DNA of 64,000 bases from Advenella mandrilli (GCF_016595155.1 NZ_JAENGP010000002.1:124001-188000); one strand, 5' to 3'. Shown: positions 44,710-53,407, numbered from the stretch's first letter. The notes: generated by a model not told the origin, from the letters alone. A program made the numbers and translations.

Positions 44710-44738
44710 ATTATAGACATTACCATAGCAATAATCAA
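44710..44738 (-). promoter_or_regulatory. Promoter of the SqrR-like gene
   Basis: Minus-strand TTGATT (44738-44733) and TATAAT (44715-44710) with a 17-bp spacer, about 30 bp before the repressor's start. The operator copy at 44741-44759 abuts its -35. Confidence 0.65.
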
Positions 44739-44740
44739 TA

Positions 44741-44759
44741 TATATCAGTATATTTAAAC
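44741..44759 (+). promoter_or_regulatory. SqrR/BigR operator, copy 2, between repressor and blh
   Basis: tatatcagtatatttaaac, an AT-rich imperfect palindrome matching the SQR copy in 18 of 19 bases. It lies next to the -35 of the repressor promoter and over the -35 region of the blh promoter, whose -10 is TATAAT at 44775-44780. Confidence 0.65.
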
Positions 44760-44816
44760 TTCATGATTTTTTGATATAATAATAAAAATATTACCTCATT
44801 ACAGGAGTGCTCCGCC

Positions 44817-45716
44817 ATGAATGATTTAAACATCCCGCAAGCTGATCAATTAATTAAACCAATTGTGACTGCTTTTTTTGATGAACAAACCAATACCTAT
44901 TCGTATATTGTACAAGACCCGCTTTCCAGGGCCTGCGCTATTGTAGACCCGGTTCTGGATTTTGATTCTCCATCCGGTACAACCAGTTATGAAGGGGCTG
45001 ATGCCATTATTGCCGCGGTTAAACAGCAGGATTTGCAAACAGAGTGGATTATTGAAACCCATGCCCATGCTGACCATCTTTCCGCCGCCCCTTATATCAA
45101 GCAGGCACTGGGTGGAAAAATCGCCATTGGTGAAAAAATAACCACCGTTCAGCAAACTTTTGGTGAATTATTTAACGATGGCCCGGCTTTGGCACGTGAT
45201 GGAAGCCAGTTCGACCACCTGTTCAAGGATAATGAAACCTATAAAATCGGTCATTTAACAGGTACTGCCCTATATACGCCGGGCCATACGCCTGCCTGCA
45301 TGAGTCATATTATTGGTGATGCTATTTTTGTGGGTGATACTATTTTCATGCCCGATGGCGGTACGGCCCGTGCCGATTTTCCGGGTGGTGACGCCGCTGA
45401 GCTTTATCGCTCGATTCATAAAATCTTAAGTCTGCCGGAAGATTACCGTATATTTGTGTGCCACGATTATGCGCCTAACGATCGGGAATATGTCTATGAA
45501 ACCACGGTGGCAGACCAGTTAACACATAATATTCATGTCAGGGAAGGTATTAGCCAGGAAGAATTTGTAGCAATGCGCCAGGCCCGTGACAAGACGCTTG
45601 GCATGCCACGCCTTATTTTGCCGTCACTGCAAGTTAATATCAGGGCAGGCAATATGCCAGAAGCCGAAGATAACGGGCTGGTTTATTTGAAATTGCCGGT
45701 GAATGCATTTAAATAA
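44817..45716 (+). CDS. Blh-type persulfide dioxygenase (MBL fold)
   Basis: A 299-residue metallo-beta-lactamase-fold protein of the ETHE1/Blh type. Metal-binding motif THAHADHLS (residues near 81-89), then TPGHTPACMSH, VGDTIFMPDGGTARADFPGGD and CHDYAPNDREY. The mononuclear iron enzyme oxidises glutathione or other persulfides to sulfite. No rhodanese domain is attached. Preceded by AGGAG and divergent from the SqrR-like repressor. It completes the sulfide detoxification path started by SQR. Confidence 0.88.
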   Translation: MNDLNIPQADQLIKPIVTAFFDEQTNTYSYIVQDPLSRACAIVDPVLDFDSPSGTTSYEGADAIIAAVKQQDLQTEWIIETHAHADHLSAAPYIKQALGGKIAIGEKITTVQQTFGELFNDGPALARDGSQFDHLFKDNETYKIGHLTGTALYTPGHTPACMSHIIGDAIFVGDTIFMPDGGTARADFPGGDAAELYRSIHKILSLPEDYRIFVCHDYAPNDREYVYETTVADQLTHNIHVREGISQEEFVAMRQARDKTLGMPRLILPSLQVNIRAGNMPEAEDNGLVYLKLPVNAFK

Positions 45717-45865
45717 AAATCGACTTTTCCTCGCTTTTAAATGCCCGGTTTCATATCAGGCAAGAACCGGTGTTCCACTAGCAGAATACCGGTTTATCTC
45801 ATTGTCTCATTGTCTTTAAGAATGAAGTAATAGCCAGGCAATAACAGCCTGTTCATTGGGTTTGT

Positions 45866-46774
45866 TCAGGTGTTTTGCATTTCCTGCCTGAACAAGTCAA
45901 TAAATGCCTGCGTCCGTGTGGGTAACAATCGTCTTCCGGGGGTTACGCACCAAACTGTATCGGTCGGCATGGACCATTCTGGCAAGATGCGAACCAGGCG
46001 GCCTTCTTTTTCATAGGCACGGGCAAACATTTCTGAAAGCCCCACAATGCCCATACCCTGAGCGGCCAGATCCTGGTGCAAACCTACCGAATTGGATGAA
46101 ATCCTGTGCAGGGGCAAGCCCACCCACTCATCTTTATAGCTGTTCAGTTTCCAGGGGATAAAATCACCCCGGCTGTTAATTAATACCATCCCTTGATGCT
46201 TAAGCAAATCTTCGGGTGAGCTAGGCGTACCGTGTTTTTTCAGATAAAACGGGTTGGCATAAAGACCATTGTTCAACACGGCTATTTTACGTGCCACTAA
46301 TGTGCTGTCATCGGGTAAAGAAGGCGCGATACGAATGGCAATATCAAAGCGTTCCACAATTAAGTCCACCCGTCTGGCTGAGAGGTCCAGTTCTACGGAA
46401 ACTTGTGGATATTCATGCGTAAATTTTTTTAGAAATGAAACCAGGGCAAATTCCTTGAACTCGGTGGGTAAGGAAACCCGTAATTTGCCCTGTGGGGTGG
46501 TTTGCCGGTTTTGGGCAAATGCGCTGGCCGCTTCGGTTTCTTCCAGCAAACGCCTGGCATGTTCCAGTACTCCTTCACCAAAATCGGTAATGGCCAGTTT
46601 GCGGGTACTGCGGGTAATGAGCTTTTCACCCAACTGGGTTTCCAGTTCACTGATACGCCGTGATAAGGTGGATTTTGGCAGGCCGGTTCTGTCAGAGGCG
46701 GCTGAAAAACTGCCTGCCTCCATGATATGCGCGAATAAAATCAAGTCATTGGCATTTAAAATCATGTGATTCAT
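45866..46774 (-). CDS. LysR-family regulator
   Basis: A 302-residue LysR protein. The N-terminal helix-turn-helix is FAHIMEAGSFSAASDRTGLPKSTLSRRISELETQLGEKL, followed by the substrate-binding domain from about residue 95. It belongs to the group whose N-terminus starts ANDLILFAHIMEAGSF. It is divergent from cytochrome b561 and YceI genes; operator copy B (46784-46797) lies between its start and theirs. Confidence 0.88.
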   Translation of the reverse strand: MNHMILNANDLILFAHIMEAGSFSAASDRTGLPKSTLSRRISELETQLGEKLITRSTRKLAITDFGEGVLEHARRLLEETEAASAFAQNRQTTPQGKLRVSLPTEFKEFALVSFLKKFTHEYPQVSVELDLSARRVDLIVERFDIAIRIAPSLPDDSTLVARKIAVLNNGLYANPFYLKKHGTPSSPEDLLKHQGMVLINSRGDFIPWKLNSYKDEWVGLPLHRISSNSVGLHQDLAAQGMGIVGLSEMFARAYEKEGRLVRILPEWSMPTDTVWCVTPGRRLLPTRTQAFIDLFRQEMQNT

Positions 46775-46783
46775 ACTTTATTA

Positions 46784-46797
46784 TTCTGTTAATGGAA
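46784..46797. promoter_or_regulatory. Putative LysR operator, copy B (ttctgttaatggaa)
   Basis: Ten bases upstream of the LysR start and about 100 bp from the cytochrome b561 start. It matches copy A upstream of the SDR gene at 43549 in 12 of 14 positions, including the TAATGGAA core. Together they suggest one regulon. Confidence 0.5.
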
Positions 46798-46826
46798 CAA
46801 TTATACCCGTTTTGAGGTCTTATGCT

Positions 46827-46854
46827 TTTAACAGTATTTCTATACACTGTTAAA
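46827..46854. promoter_or_regulatory. 9-bp inverted repeat before cytochrome b561
   Basis: tttaacagt (46827-46835) and actgttaaa (46846-46854) with 10 bp between. Half sites one helical turn or two apart suit a dimeric regulator. It lies 43 bp before the b561 start. Confidence 0.4.
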
Positions 46855-46896
46855 CATCAATTAATTAAATAAATTCATCAAGCGAAGAGATAAATT

Positions 46897-47439
46897 ATGA
46901 ATCAACCCTATACCCGTACAGCGATTACGCTTCACTGGTTAATGGCATTGGGTTTGACCGGTACGTTTGCATTGGGATTTTATATGCAGGACCTGCCGCT
47001 TTCTCCGGCCAAATTGCAATATTACGCATGGCATAAATGGGCAGGTATTGTCATGCTGTTACTGGTGCTGGTTCGGGTAGTCTGGCGCATAACGCATAAA
47101 GCGCCTGAATTACCAGAGTCCATGTCAGCCTTTATGCGTTTTATGGCCAATGCGGCACATTGGGTGCTTTATGCCTTAATGCTGGCGATCCCGCTCAGTG
47201 GCTGGTTAATGAGTTCTGCACAGGGGTTCCAGGTCGTCTGGTTTGGCGTATGGCCTTTGCCGGACCTGGTGGGTAAAAGCCAGGAATTGGGTGCGTTACT
47301 GAATACGGTTCACTGGGCATTGAACTATTTCCTGCTTGCCTTTGTCATTATCCATGCCTGTGCGGCCCTCAAACATCACTTTTTAGATAAGGATGATATT
47401 TTGACACGCATGGTCCCTGTTCTGGATAAAAAAAACTAA
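46897..47439 (+). CDS. Cytochrome b561
   Basis: A 180-residue four-helix di-heme membrane protein. His residues in HWLMALG (H13), WHKWAGI, HWVLYALML and HACAALKHH are the expected heme ligands. It may pass electrons between the quinone pool and a periplasmic partner. It is followed 22 nt later by a YceI gene; b561-YceI pairs are common and suggest quinone-linked or isoprenoid binding. Confidence 0.9.
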   Translation: MNQPYTRTAITLHWLMALGLTGTFALGFYMQDLPLSPAKLQYYAWHKWAGIVMLLLVLVRVVWRITHKAPELPESMSAFMRFMANAAHWVLYALMLAIPLSGWLMSSAQGFQVVWFGVWPLPDLVGKSQELGALLNTVHWALNYFLLAFVIIHACAALKHHFLDKDDILTRMVPVLDKKN

Positions 47440-47461
47440 CCGTAAAAAACTGGAAATTTTT

Positions 47462-48031
47462 ATGAAAAAGATAATACGCAATACCTTTGCAGCCGTTACG
47501 CTGGTAGCCGGAATGATGGGTAGCGCCCATGCCGCAGAATATAAAACCATTGACCCTTCAGCCAGTTCACTGTCTTTTGTTTATAGCCAGATGAACGTGA
47601 ATATGGATGGAAAATTTACCGAACTAACGGCATCCACATTCAGCTTTGATCCGGCGGCACCGGAACAGGCCAGTGTGCTTATTGAAATCCCGGTGTCCGG
47701 TATTGATGCCGGTTACGGTGAAGCCAACGAAGAATTGAAAAAAGCTGACTGGCTGGCCCCGTCAGATCACCCCCTGGCCAAATTTGAATCTGCCAAGGTT
47801 CAGGCACTGGGTGATAACAAGTTTCAGGTTGATGGAAAATTAACCATCAAAGGCAATACCCGTGATGTATCCGTGCCATTTACCTTTTCTGAGAAAGACG
47901 GCAAGGGTATTTTTGAAGGAATGTTTACTTTCCAACGCGCCGATTTTAGTGTGGGTGAAGGGATGTGGGCCGATTTTGGTATTGTTGCCAATGATATCCA
48001 GATCAAATTCAGTATTGCCGCAAACCAATAG
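47462..48031 (+). CDS. YceI family periplasmic protein 1
   Basis: A 189-residue protein. The signal peptide ends AHA (residue 21). The mature lipocalin-like fold starts EYKTIDPSASSLSFVYSQMNVNMDGKF, the YceI entry pattern, with LTIKGNTRDVSVPFTF and the final FGIVANDIQIKFSI. Family members bind polyprenyl or quinone-like lipids. It forms an operon with cytochrome b561 and a second YceI gene. Confidence 0.9.
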   Translation: MKKIIRNTFAAVTLVAGMMGSAHAAEYKTIDPSASSLSFVYSQMNVNMDGKFTELTASTFSFDPAAPEQASVLIEIPVSGIDAGYGEANEELKKADWLAPSDHPLAKFESAKVQALGDNKFQVDGKLTIKGNTRDVSVPFTFSEKDGKGIFEGMFTFQRADFSVGEGMWADFGIVANDIQIKFSIAANQ

Positions 48032-48102
48032 CAATATCTGAACCCCGGTTTCAAACCATTTATTAAATTTTAAATTTAAATTAACTTATTCAAGGAATTT
48101 TC

Positions 48103-48675
48103 ATGAAGAAAAAACTTATTGCCGCCGCTTTTGCCACATTGATTGCAACCCCTGCCCTGGCAGCACCTGCCACCTATGCGATTGACGCCAGCCACACATT
48201 CCCGCGTTTTTCTTATGACCATATGGGTATGTCCAAACAAATCCTGAGTTTCACAAAAACATCAGGTACAGTGGTACTGGACAAGGAAGCAAAAAACGCA
48301 TCGGTTGATGTCACTATTGATATGACGTCTGTCAATACCGGTTTTGAGCCGTTCAATGGTCACATTCAGGGTGAAGATTTCCTGAATACAGAGAAATACC
48401 CAACCGCAACCTTTAAATCCACCAAAGTGGTTTTTGAGGGTGACAAGCCCGTTAGCGTTGAAGGTGACCTGACCATTAAAGACGTGACCAAACCGGTTAC
48501 ATTGACGATCACTTCTTTTGTCAATATGCCTCACCCCATGTTAAATAAAGATGCTATTGGTGCCAATGCCACAACCGTGATCAAGCGTACCGAATTTAAC
48601 GCCGGTAAATTTGCGCCTGGCGTGGGTGATGAAGTGACACTGGATATTGCCCTGGAAGCGATTGTCCAGCAATAG
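48103..48675 (+). CDS. YceI family periplasmic protein 2
   Basis: A 190-residue protein with signal peptide ending ALA (residue 20). It starts YAIDASHTFPRFSYDHMGMSKQILSF, then VDVTIDMTSVNTGFEPFNGHIQGEDFLNTEKYPTATFKSTKV and DLTIKDVTKPVTLTIT. The family motif is the same as the preceding gene, but sequence identity is modest, so it is not a recent duplication. It ends a three-gene operon; a hairpin follows. Confidence 0.92.
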   Translation: MKKKLIAAAFATLIATPALAAPATYAIDASHTFPRFSYDHMGMSKQILSFTKTSGTVVLDKEAKNASVDVTIDMTSVNTGFEPFNGHIQGEDFLNTEKYPTATFKSTKVVFEGDKPVSVEGDLTIKDVTKPVTLTITSFVNMPHPMLNKDAIGANATTVIKRTEFNAGKFAPGVGDEVTLDIALEAIVQQ

Positions 48676-48754
48676 TCTTAAGGCTTACCGCCCTGGCCTG
48701 ATTGATGGCATTTGCCGCTCGGGCCAAATAGTACGGTATATTTGAGATACCGGA

Positions 48755-48785
48755 AGCTCCCCGCATATTTAGCGTGCGGGGAGTT
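48755..48785 (+). terminator. GC-rich hairpin before the GST gene
   Basis: ctccccgca (48757-48765) and tgcggggag (48775-48783) with a 9-nt loop. It lies 25 nt before the GST start and could terminate the YceI transcript or act in the GST leader. No T run. Confidence 0.45.
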
Positions 48786-48809
48786 ATCGTTAATGATCAA
48801 GGAGTTTTA

Positions 48810-49514
48810 ATGTCGGACTTATCTGCTTTTCAAATTACGCAGCGTTGGCCTGCCCAACAGCCTGAATTGCTTCAGCTTTACTCTCTGGCAACCCCCAATG
48901 GCGTTAAAGTTTCCATCATGCTGGAAGAAACCGGTTTGCCTTATGAAGCCCATTATGTGGATTTTGGCAAAAACGAAAGCCATACGCCCGAGTTTCTCTC
49001 TCTGAATCCTAACGGTAAAATTCCGGCCATCATAGACCCGGATGGCCCGGGTGGGAAAGCGCTGCCCCTGTTTGAGTCGGGTGCCATTTTGCAATACCTG
49101 GCCGAAAAAACCGGCAAGTTTTTACCGGCTGACCCTGCCTTGCGCTATGAAACCATTCAGTGGGTCCATTGGCAAATGGGTGGCATTGGCCCCATGTTTG
49201 GGCAGCTGGGCTTCTTTTACAAATTTGCCGGCAAAGCATACGAAGACAAACGTCCATTAGAGCGTTACCGTGCCGAATCCAAACGGTTGCTGGGTGTGTT
49301 AAATACCCGCCTGGAAGGTCGTGAATGGATGATGGGCAATGAGTACACGATTGCCGATATTGCCATTCTGGGTTGGGTTCGTAACCTGATTGGTTTTTAT
49401 GAAGCCAGGGAACTGGTGGATTTTGACAGTTTTACCCATGTCGCAAAATGGCTTGATCGTGGTCTTGCCAGACCGGCGGTTCAGCGTGGCCTGGAAATTC
49501 CTAAACAGCCCTGA
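48810..49514 (+). CDS. Glutathione S-transferase-like protein (YfcG/YghU type)
   Basis: A 234-residue thioredoxin-fold/helical protein. The ATG at 48810 has AAGGAG five bases upstream; the longer frame from 48774 is unsupported. LYSLATPNGVKVSIMLEETGLPYEAHYVDF and NPNGKIPAIIDPDG, with FESGAILQYLAEKTG, are the N-terminal GSH site of the nu-class (YfcG/YghU) disulfide-bond reductases. T and N in TPNG replace the usual catalytic Ser/Tyr. The C-terminal helical domain ends ARPAVQRGLEIP. Confidence 0.9.
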   Translation: MSDLSAFQITQRWPAQQPELLQLYSLATPNGVKVSIMLEETGLPYEAHYVDFGKNESHTPEFLSLNPNGKIPAIIDPDGPGGKALPLFESGAILQYLAEKTGKFLPADPALRYETIQWVHWQMGGIGPMFGQLGFFYKFAGKAYEDKRPLERYRAESKRLLGVLNTRLEGREWMMGNEYTIADIAILGWVRNLIGFYEARELVDFDSFTHVAKWLDRGLARPAVQRGLEIPKQP

Positions 49515-49570
49515 TGGTTGCTTTGTGAGTGCGCCATTTAATGCTAATTAAATGGCATAAAAAATGAAAT

Positions 49571-49609
49571 AAACCTCATCCGCTGCATATTTCCTGGCGG
49601 ATGAGGTTT
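49571..49609. terminator. Bidirectional terminator between GST and ompW
   Basis: A 13-bp perfect stem (aaacctcatccgc at 49571-49583, inverse at 49597-49609), 13-nt loop, T run following. It separates the convergent GST and OmpW genes. Confidence 0.85.
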
Positions 49610-49636
49610 TTTAAATTTACAGCATTAAGCGTTTAA

Positions 49637-50305
49637 CTAAAAACGGTAACCAACCCCTACCGTTGCAACCCATGGGTCAATTTTGGCAGTTCCGATACGT
49701 TTTCCGTCAAGTTTGACTTTGGAATCGATATCGATATAGCGTAAATCGGCATTCATGAACCAACGCTCGCTTAAGCGGATATCAACACCCACCTGTGCGG
49801 CAAGCCCCCATGAGTCTTCAAGTTTGAGTTTTTTGAAACCCAGGTCTTTAAGTGCGCCCTGGGGTTTGGTATCAAAAAACTTGGTATAGTTCAAACCCAC
49901 ACCCACATAAGGCTGGATGTCTGAATCTGGCAAGAAGTGCCATTGGACGCTAAGGGTAGGTGGCAAGTGTTTTGTTTTGCCAATTTTTCCGATATCGCCG
50001 CCAAAGTGTGAGGCATCGCCATAAATTTTATGACTGAATGGTGTTGCAGCCAGTAATTCTACGCCAACATTTTTGGTGGCCATATAGGTAAGACTGAAGC
50101 TGGGCTGCATGTTATTGTTAACGTCCAGCTTAATGCCCCCGGGGACCAGCCCCTTGCCTACGGTACCGTTATTGGACTTGGGCATGACACTGGTAGCGCC
50201 TACCTTGACAAGCCAATCACCGGCCTCGTGGGCCAGTGCGGGTGTGGTGGCCAGCACACTCATTGTTAATAAACAGCTGCCAATTATTTTAGATGTGAAC
50301 TGCAT
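49637..50305 (-). CDS. ompW: OmpW family outer membrane protein
   Basis: A 222-residue eight-stranded beta-barrel. The ATG at 50305 has AGGAGA upstream; a 20-residue extension to 50365 is unsupported. The signal peptide ends ALA (about residue 25), followed by HEAGDWLVKVGATSVMPKSNN. The barrel shows the OmpW signature LPPTLSVQWHFLPDSDIQPYVGVGLNYTKFF, and it ends WVATVGVGYRF with the C-terminal phenylalanine needed for Bam insertion. It would form a narrow hydrophobic channel. Confidence 0.9.
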   Translation of the reverse strand: MQFTSKIIGSCLLTMSVLATTPALAHEAGDWLVKVGATSVMPKSNNGTVGKGLVPGGIKLDVNNNMQPSFSLTYMATKNVGVELLAATPFSHKIYGDASHFGGDIGKIGKTKHLPPTLSVQWHFLPDSDIQPYVGVGLNYTKFFDTKPQGALKDLGFKKLKLEDSWGLAAQVGVDIRLSERWFMNADLRYIDIDSKVKLDGKRIGTAKIDPWVATVGVGYRF

Positions 50306-50441
50306 CACTCTTTCTCCTGAATAATAAAACGGGGTTAACCTGAAGAGTGATGCAAAGGGTAACATCTTGTATTGATTAATATCAACGACTGTAATAGGGT
50401 TGAAACAGACTTTTGTTTGAAATCAAACGTGCTTGATACTT

Positions 50442-52316
50442 TTATGGTTTCTGTTGTAAAAAATTCAGCATTTTTCCAACAGAGGGTGAGCCGGTCAACG
50501 CTTGTGTGCTGTATTCCGATTCAGGCAATCTTTTCAATTCTTCCTGTGATTGGGCAAATTTCAGGAATGCATCGGCATAGGCCAGAAAGGTATCTTCCCG
50601 CTGTTCACCGCTAATATCTGCAAAGGTATGGTAGCCGTCTTTTCCATCTGCCAGAAAGTCAATCGCAATTACCTGGTAAGTTGCGTCCGGGTCAAAAGAA
50701 ACCCAGCTTCCTTCTGTATTTTTCATCTGCAGCCCGGACAGGCGCTCATATTTTTGCGCAGACAGGTCAACATTCCAGCGTAGTGCGGCAGCATAAGGAT
50801 AAGAGCCGGTATTGCCGGCCAGAACAGAATCAATGGCTTCTTCAAGCACTTTTTTAATATCACTGCCTTTTATGGTGAGCCTGACCAGCGTATTCCGGAA
50901 CGGTAATACCGTATAGATATCACCCACCGTGACTGGCCCGTTTGCCAGGTCTGTACGTACCCCGCCCCCGTTTTGTATGGCAAAATCGGCACCGCCAAAA
51001 TGTTTGCCCTGCATCAGGAAAGCGTGGGCCACTAGTTGCTGGATATCACCACCGTGTGTATTGGGATGGGCCTGGTGGCTGCACCCCTCCAGTTTTGAAT
51101 TGCTGGCTCCCAGTATGCCCGGAAAGCGACGGCTGCATAATTCCTGGGTAACGGTACTGATTGGCTTGCTGGCAAAATCAGCCAGTTTTTTCTGGTAAGG
51201 CTCAAGCATATGGGTGGCTTTTACTGAAGGCTCAAGCTGCATAATTTCTTTTTGCCCGGCCAGATCTGCTTGAACCGCTGCCAGTTCTGTTGCATTAAGG
51301 GGGGTTCCCCTGCGATTGAAATCATGGCCAATCAAAATATGGGGTTGTCCGTTGCAGTGCGTAACATTGCCGTTTGAATCAAACCGGACCTGCAGCTCAC
51401 CCACAACCGCACTGTACTGCCAGGCCTGCACAATACACACGGGCTGCTTGCTGGCATCGTTGGTTTGGGCGGGATAGCGGCCGCTGGCCGTTAAACCATA
51501 GTCACTTAAGTGCTGGCTGCCCAGCAAGGTATGGGAATGTCCGCCTACAATTACATCAACACCGGATAACTGCTGGGCCAGCTGCAGGTCGGCCATATAA
51601 CCGATATGGGACAAAAGAATAATTTTATTAACCTGCAAGCCCGTAAGGCGGTCAATTTCACTTTGTACTGACTCAAGCTCATTGTCGAATACGGTGCCGG
51701 GGTCAGGCCGGGAAGCATTTTGTGTACTGTATGCCGTGGTGACACCAATAATGCCAATTTTATGGCCGTCCCGTTCAAGAATAACGGAAGGTCTAATGCG
51801 TTTACCCTGTAACGGTGATGGAAGGCCGGGAATAAAATTGGCTGAAAGTAGTGGTGTTTTGCAGGTGGGATGCTGCCACAGCATTTCCGTAAAGTTGAAC
51901 AGGGCCAGGTCACCCGAGTCAAACTCATGATTACCCAGCACCATGGCATCAAAACAGACGGTGTTCATTAAATCGGCATCTGCCTGACCGGCAAACAAAG
52001 TATGGTATAGCGTACCCGTGACGGCATCACCGGCATGCAATGTAAGGGTGTTCCTGTTTTTTTGTGCCAGTTTTTCAATCGCTGCCGTTACCCTGGCAAA
52101 ACCGCCCATACTGACAGAAACGCTTTCACGCTGTTCTTTACCCGTCTGAAGCAGTAAGCTGGCTTGATAATCATCCAGATTGGAATGATGGTCATTGATG
52201 TGCAGAATCGTTAACTCATAAGGTTCTGCTACCGGTTCCGTTGCCGCAAAAGAAAAGCCCGACCAAACAATGGCCAGGCTTGAGAAGAAGGAGTAAAAGC
52301 TGCGTTTACTGAACAT
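50442..52316 (-). CDS. Bifunctional metallophosphatase/5'-nucleotidase (UshA-like)
   Basis: A 624-residue secreted enzyme that hydrolyses nucleotides. Start at 52316 is preceded by AAGG; a TTG at 52331 is unlikely. The signal peptide ends SFAAT (about 25). Metal motifs run in order: NDHHSNLD, GDAVTGT, GNHEFD, SHIGYMADLQ, GGHSHTLL. The C-terminal 5_nucleotid_C domain has QNGGGVRTDLANGPVT and SYPYAAALRW. The spacing between halves fits UshA. It is monocistronic; a 12-bp inverted repeat lies upstream. Confidence 0.92.
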   Translation of the reverse strand: MFSKRSFYSFFSSLAIVWSGFSFAATEPVAEPYELTILHINDHHSNLDDYQASLLLQTGKEQRESVSVSMGGFARVTAAIEKLAQKNRNTLTLHAGDAVTGTLYHTLFAGQADADLMNTVCFDAMVLGNHEFDSGDLALFNFTEMLWQHPTCKTPLLSANFIPGLPSPLQGKRIRPSVILERDGHKIGIIGVTTAYSTQNASRPDPGTVFDNELESVQSEIDRLTGLQVNKIILLSHIGYMADLQLAQQLSGVDVIVGGHSHTLLGSQHLSDYGLTASGRYPAQTNDASKQPVCIVQAWQYSAVVGELQVRFDSNGNVTHCNGQPHILIGHDFNRRGTPLNATELAAVQADLAGQKEIMQLEPSVKATHMLEPYQKKLADFASKPISTVTQELCSRRFPGILGASNSKLEGCSHQAHPNTHGGDIQQLVAHAFLMQGKHFGGADFAIQNGGGVRTDLANGPVTVGDIYTVLPFRNTLVRLTIKGSDIKKVLEEAIDSVLAGNTGSYPYAAALRWNVDLSAQKYERLSGLQMKNTEGSWVSFDPDATYQVIAIDFLADGKDGYHTFADISGEQREDTFLAYADAFLKFAQSQEELKRLPESEYSTQALTGSPSVGKMLNFLQQKP

Positions 52317-52362
52317 AACACTGCCTTGCAAAAAAGAGGTTCTGGAGATGCTGGCAGTTTAG

Positions 52363-52404
52363 CCGTGAAAGAAAGTTGGGGCAAATCGTATTTTTCTTTC
52401 ACGG
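52363..52404. repeat. Perfect 12-bp inverted repeat upstream of the nucleotidase gene
   Basis: ccgtgaaagaaa (52363-52374) and its exact inverse at 52393-52404 with 18 bp between, 46-88 bp upstream of the nucleotidase start. It could be a regulator site or an RNA hairpin. No known consensus was recognised. Confidence 0.45.
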
Positions 52405-52584
52405 GTACCTATTATTAGGCACTGATGAATGTTCCGGCATGGTTCTGGCGGTAAGTGGCCAGTTTGCTGGGGGACAGCCCGGTTGTGCATGGTTAACCTG
52501 TTTGTATTCGCAGCCGGGTGGGTGATAAAAAAAGGGAATGTTATAATCTTGTTCATAAAGTAAATTTATTGAGAGTATCTGACA

Positions 52585-53382
52585 ATGAGCAGAAGAAGAG
52601 TTTCTATTAAAACGGAAGAAGAAATTGCCAAAGCGAGTGAAGCGGGCAAGCTGGCGGCAGAAGTTTTGCACATGATTACCCCTTATGTGCAGGCAGGTAT
52701 CACCACTGAAGAGCTGGACCGGATCTGTCACGATTATATTGTGGGTGTACAAAAAGCAATCCCGGCCAATGTGGGTTATTGTGGGTTTACCAAAACCATT
52801 TGTGCCTCTGTAAACCATGTCATTTGCCATGGCATTCCCTCATCAGGCAAGGTCCTTAAAAACGGTGACATTATTAATATTGACGTCGCCGTTATCAAGG
52901 ATGGCTGGTATGGTGACACCAGCCGCATGTATTTTGTAGGCCCACCAAGCACGTTGGCACGCCGTTTGGTGCATACCACTTACGAAGCCATGCGTGAAGG
53001 TATTATGCAGGTGCGTCCGGGTGCTACCCTGGGTGATGTTGGCCATGCCATTCAGACGGTTGCCCACCGTGAGGGGTTTAGTGTGGTGCGCGAATATTGC
53101 GGACATGGTATTGGAAAAATTTACCATGATGAGCCCCAGGTGCTTCATTATGGCACCCCAGGCCAGGGCCTGAAGCTGGAAAAAGGCATGATGTTTACCA
53201 TTGAGCCCATGATCAATGCCGGCAAACGGCATTGCAAACAATTGGCAGATGGCTGGACTGTGATCACCAAAGACCATTCACTGTCTGCCCAATGGGAACA
53301 TATGGTGGTGGTGACCGATGACGGCTTTGAGCTTTTGACACCATGGCCGGAAGAATCTACCGAGTATCCCTCCATTCCTTAA
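52585..53382 (+). CDS. map: Type I methionine aminopeptidase
   Basis: A 265-residue enzyme that removes the starting Met from proteins. The metal residues appear in the order expected: the substrate histidine in NHVICHGIPS, aspartates in NIDVAVIKDGWYGDTSRMY, the histidine in YCGHGIGKIYHDEP, and glutamates in TIEPMINAG and WEHMVVVTDDG. Normally map lies next to rpsB, but here it stands alone, so it may be a second copy. Its transcript ends at the terminator at 53408-53439. Confidence 0.94.
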   Translation: MSRRRVSIKTEEEIAKASEAGKLAAEVLHMITPYVQAGITTEELDRICHDYIVGVQKAIPANVGYCGFTKTICASVNHVICHGIPSSGKVLKNGDIINIDVAVIKDGWYGDTSRMYFVGPPSTLARRLVHTTYEAMREGIMQVRPGATLGDVGHAIQTVAHREGFSVVREYCGHGIGKIYHDEPQVLHYGTPGQGLKLEKGMMFTIEPMINAGKRHCKQLADGWTVITKDHSLSAQWEHMVVVTDDGFELLTPWPEESTEYPSIP

Positions 53383-53407
53383 GGTATGGCTGCGGCAGGT
53401 ATTAATT

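Noticed and set aside
45765-45794. Terminator downstream of the persulfide dioxygenase
   Set aside because: The 7-bp aaccggt/accggtt repeat has no T run, so the evidence is too weak to call it.
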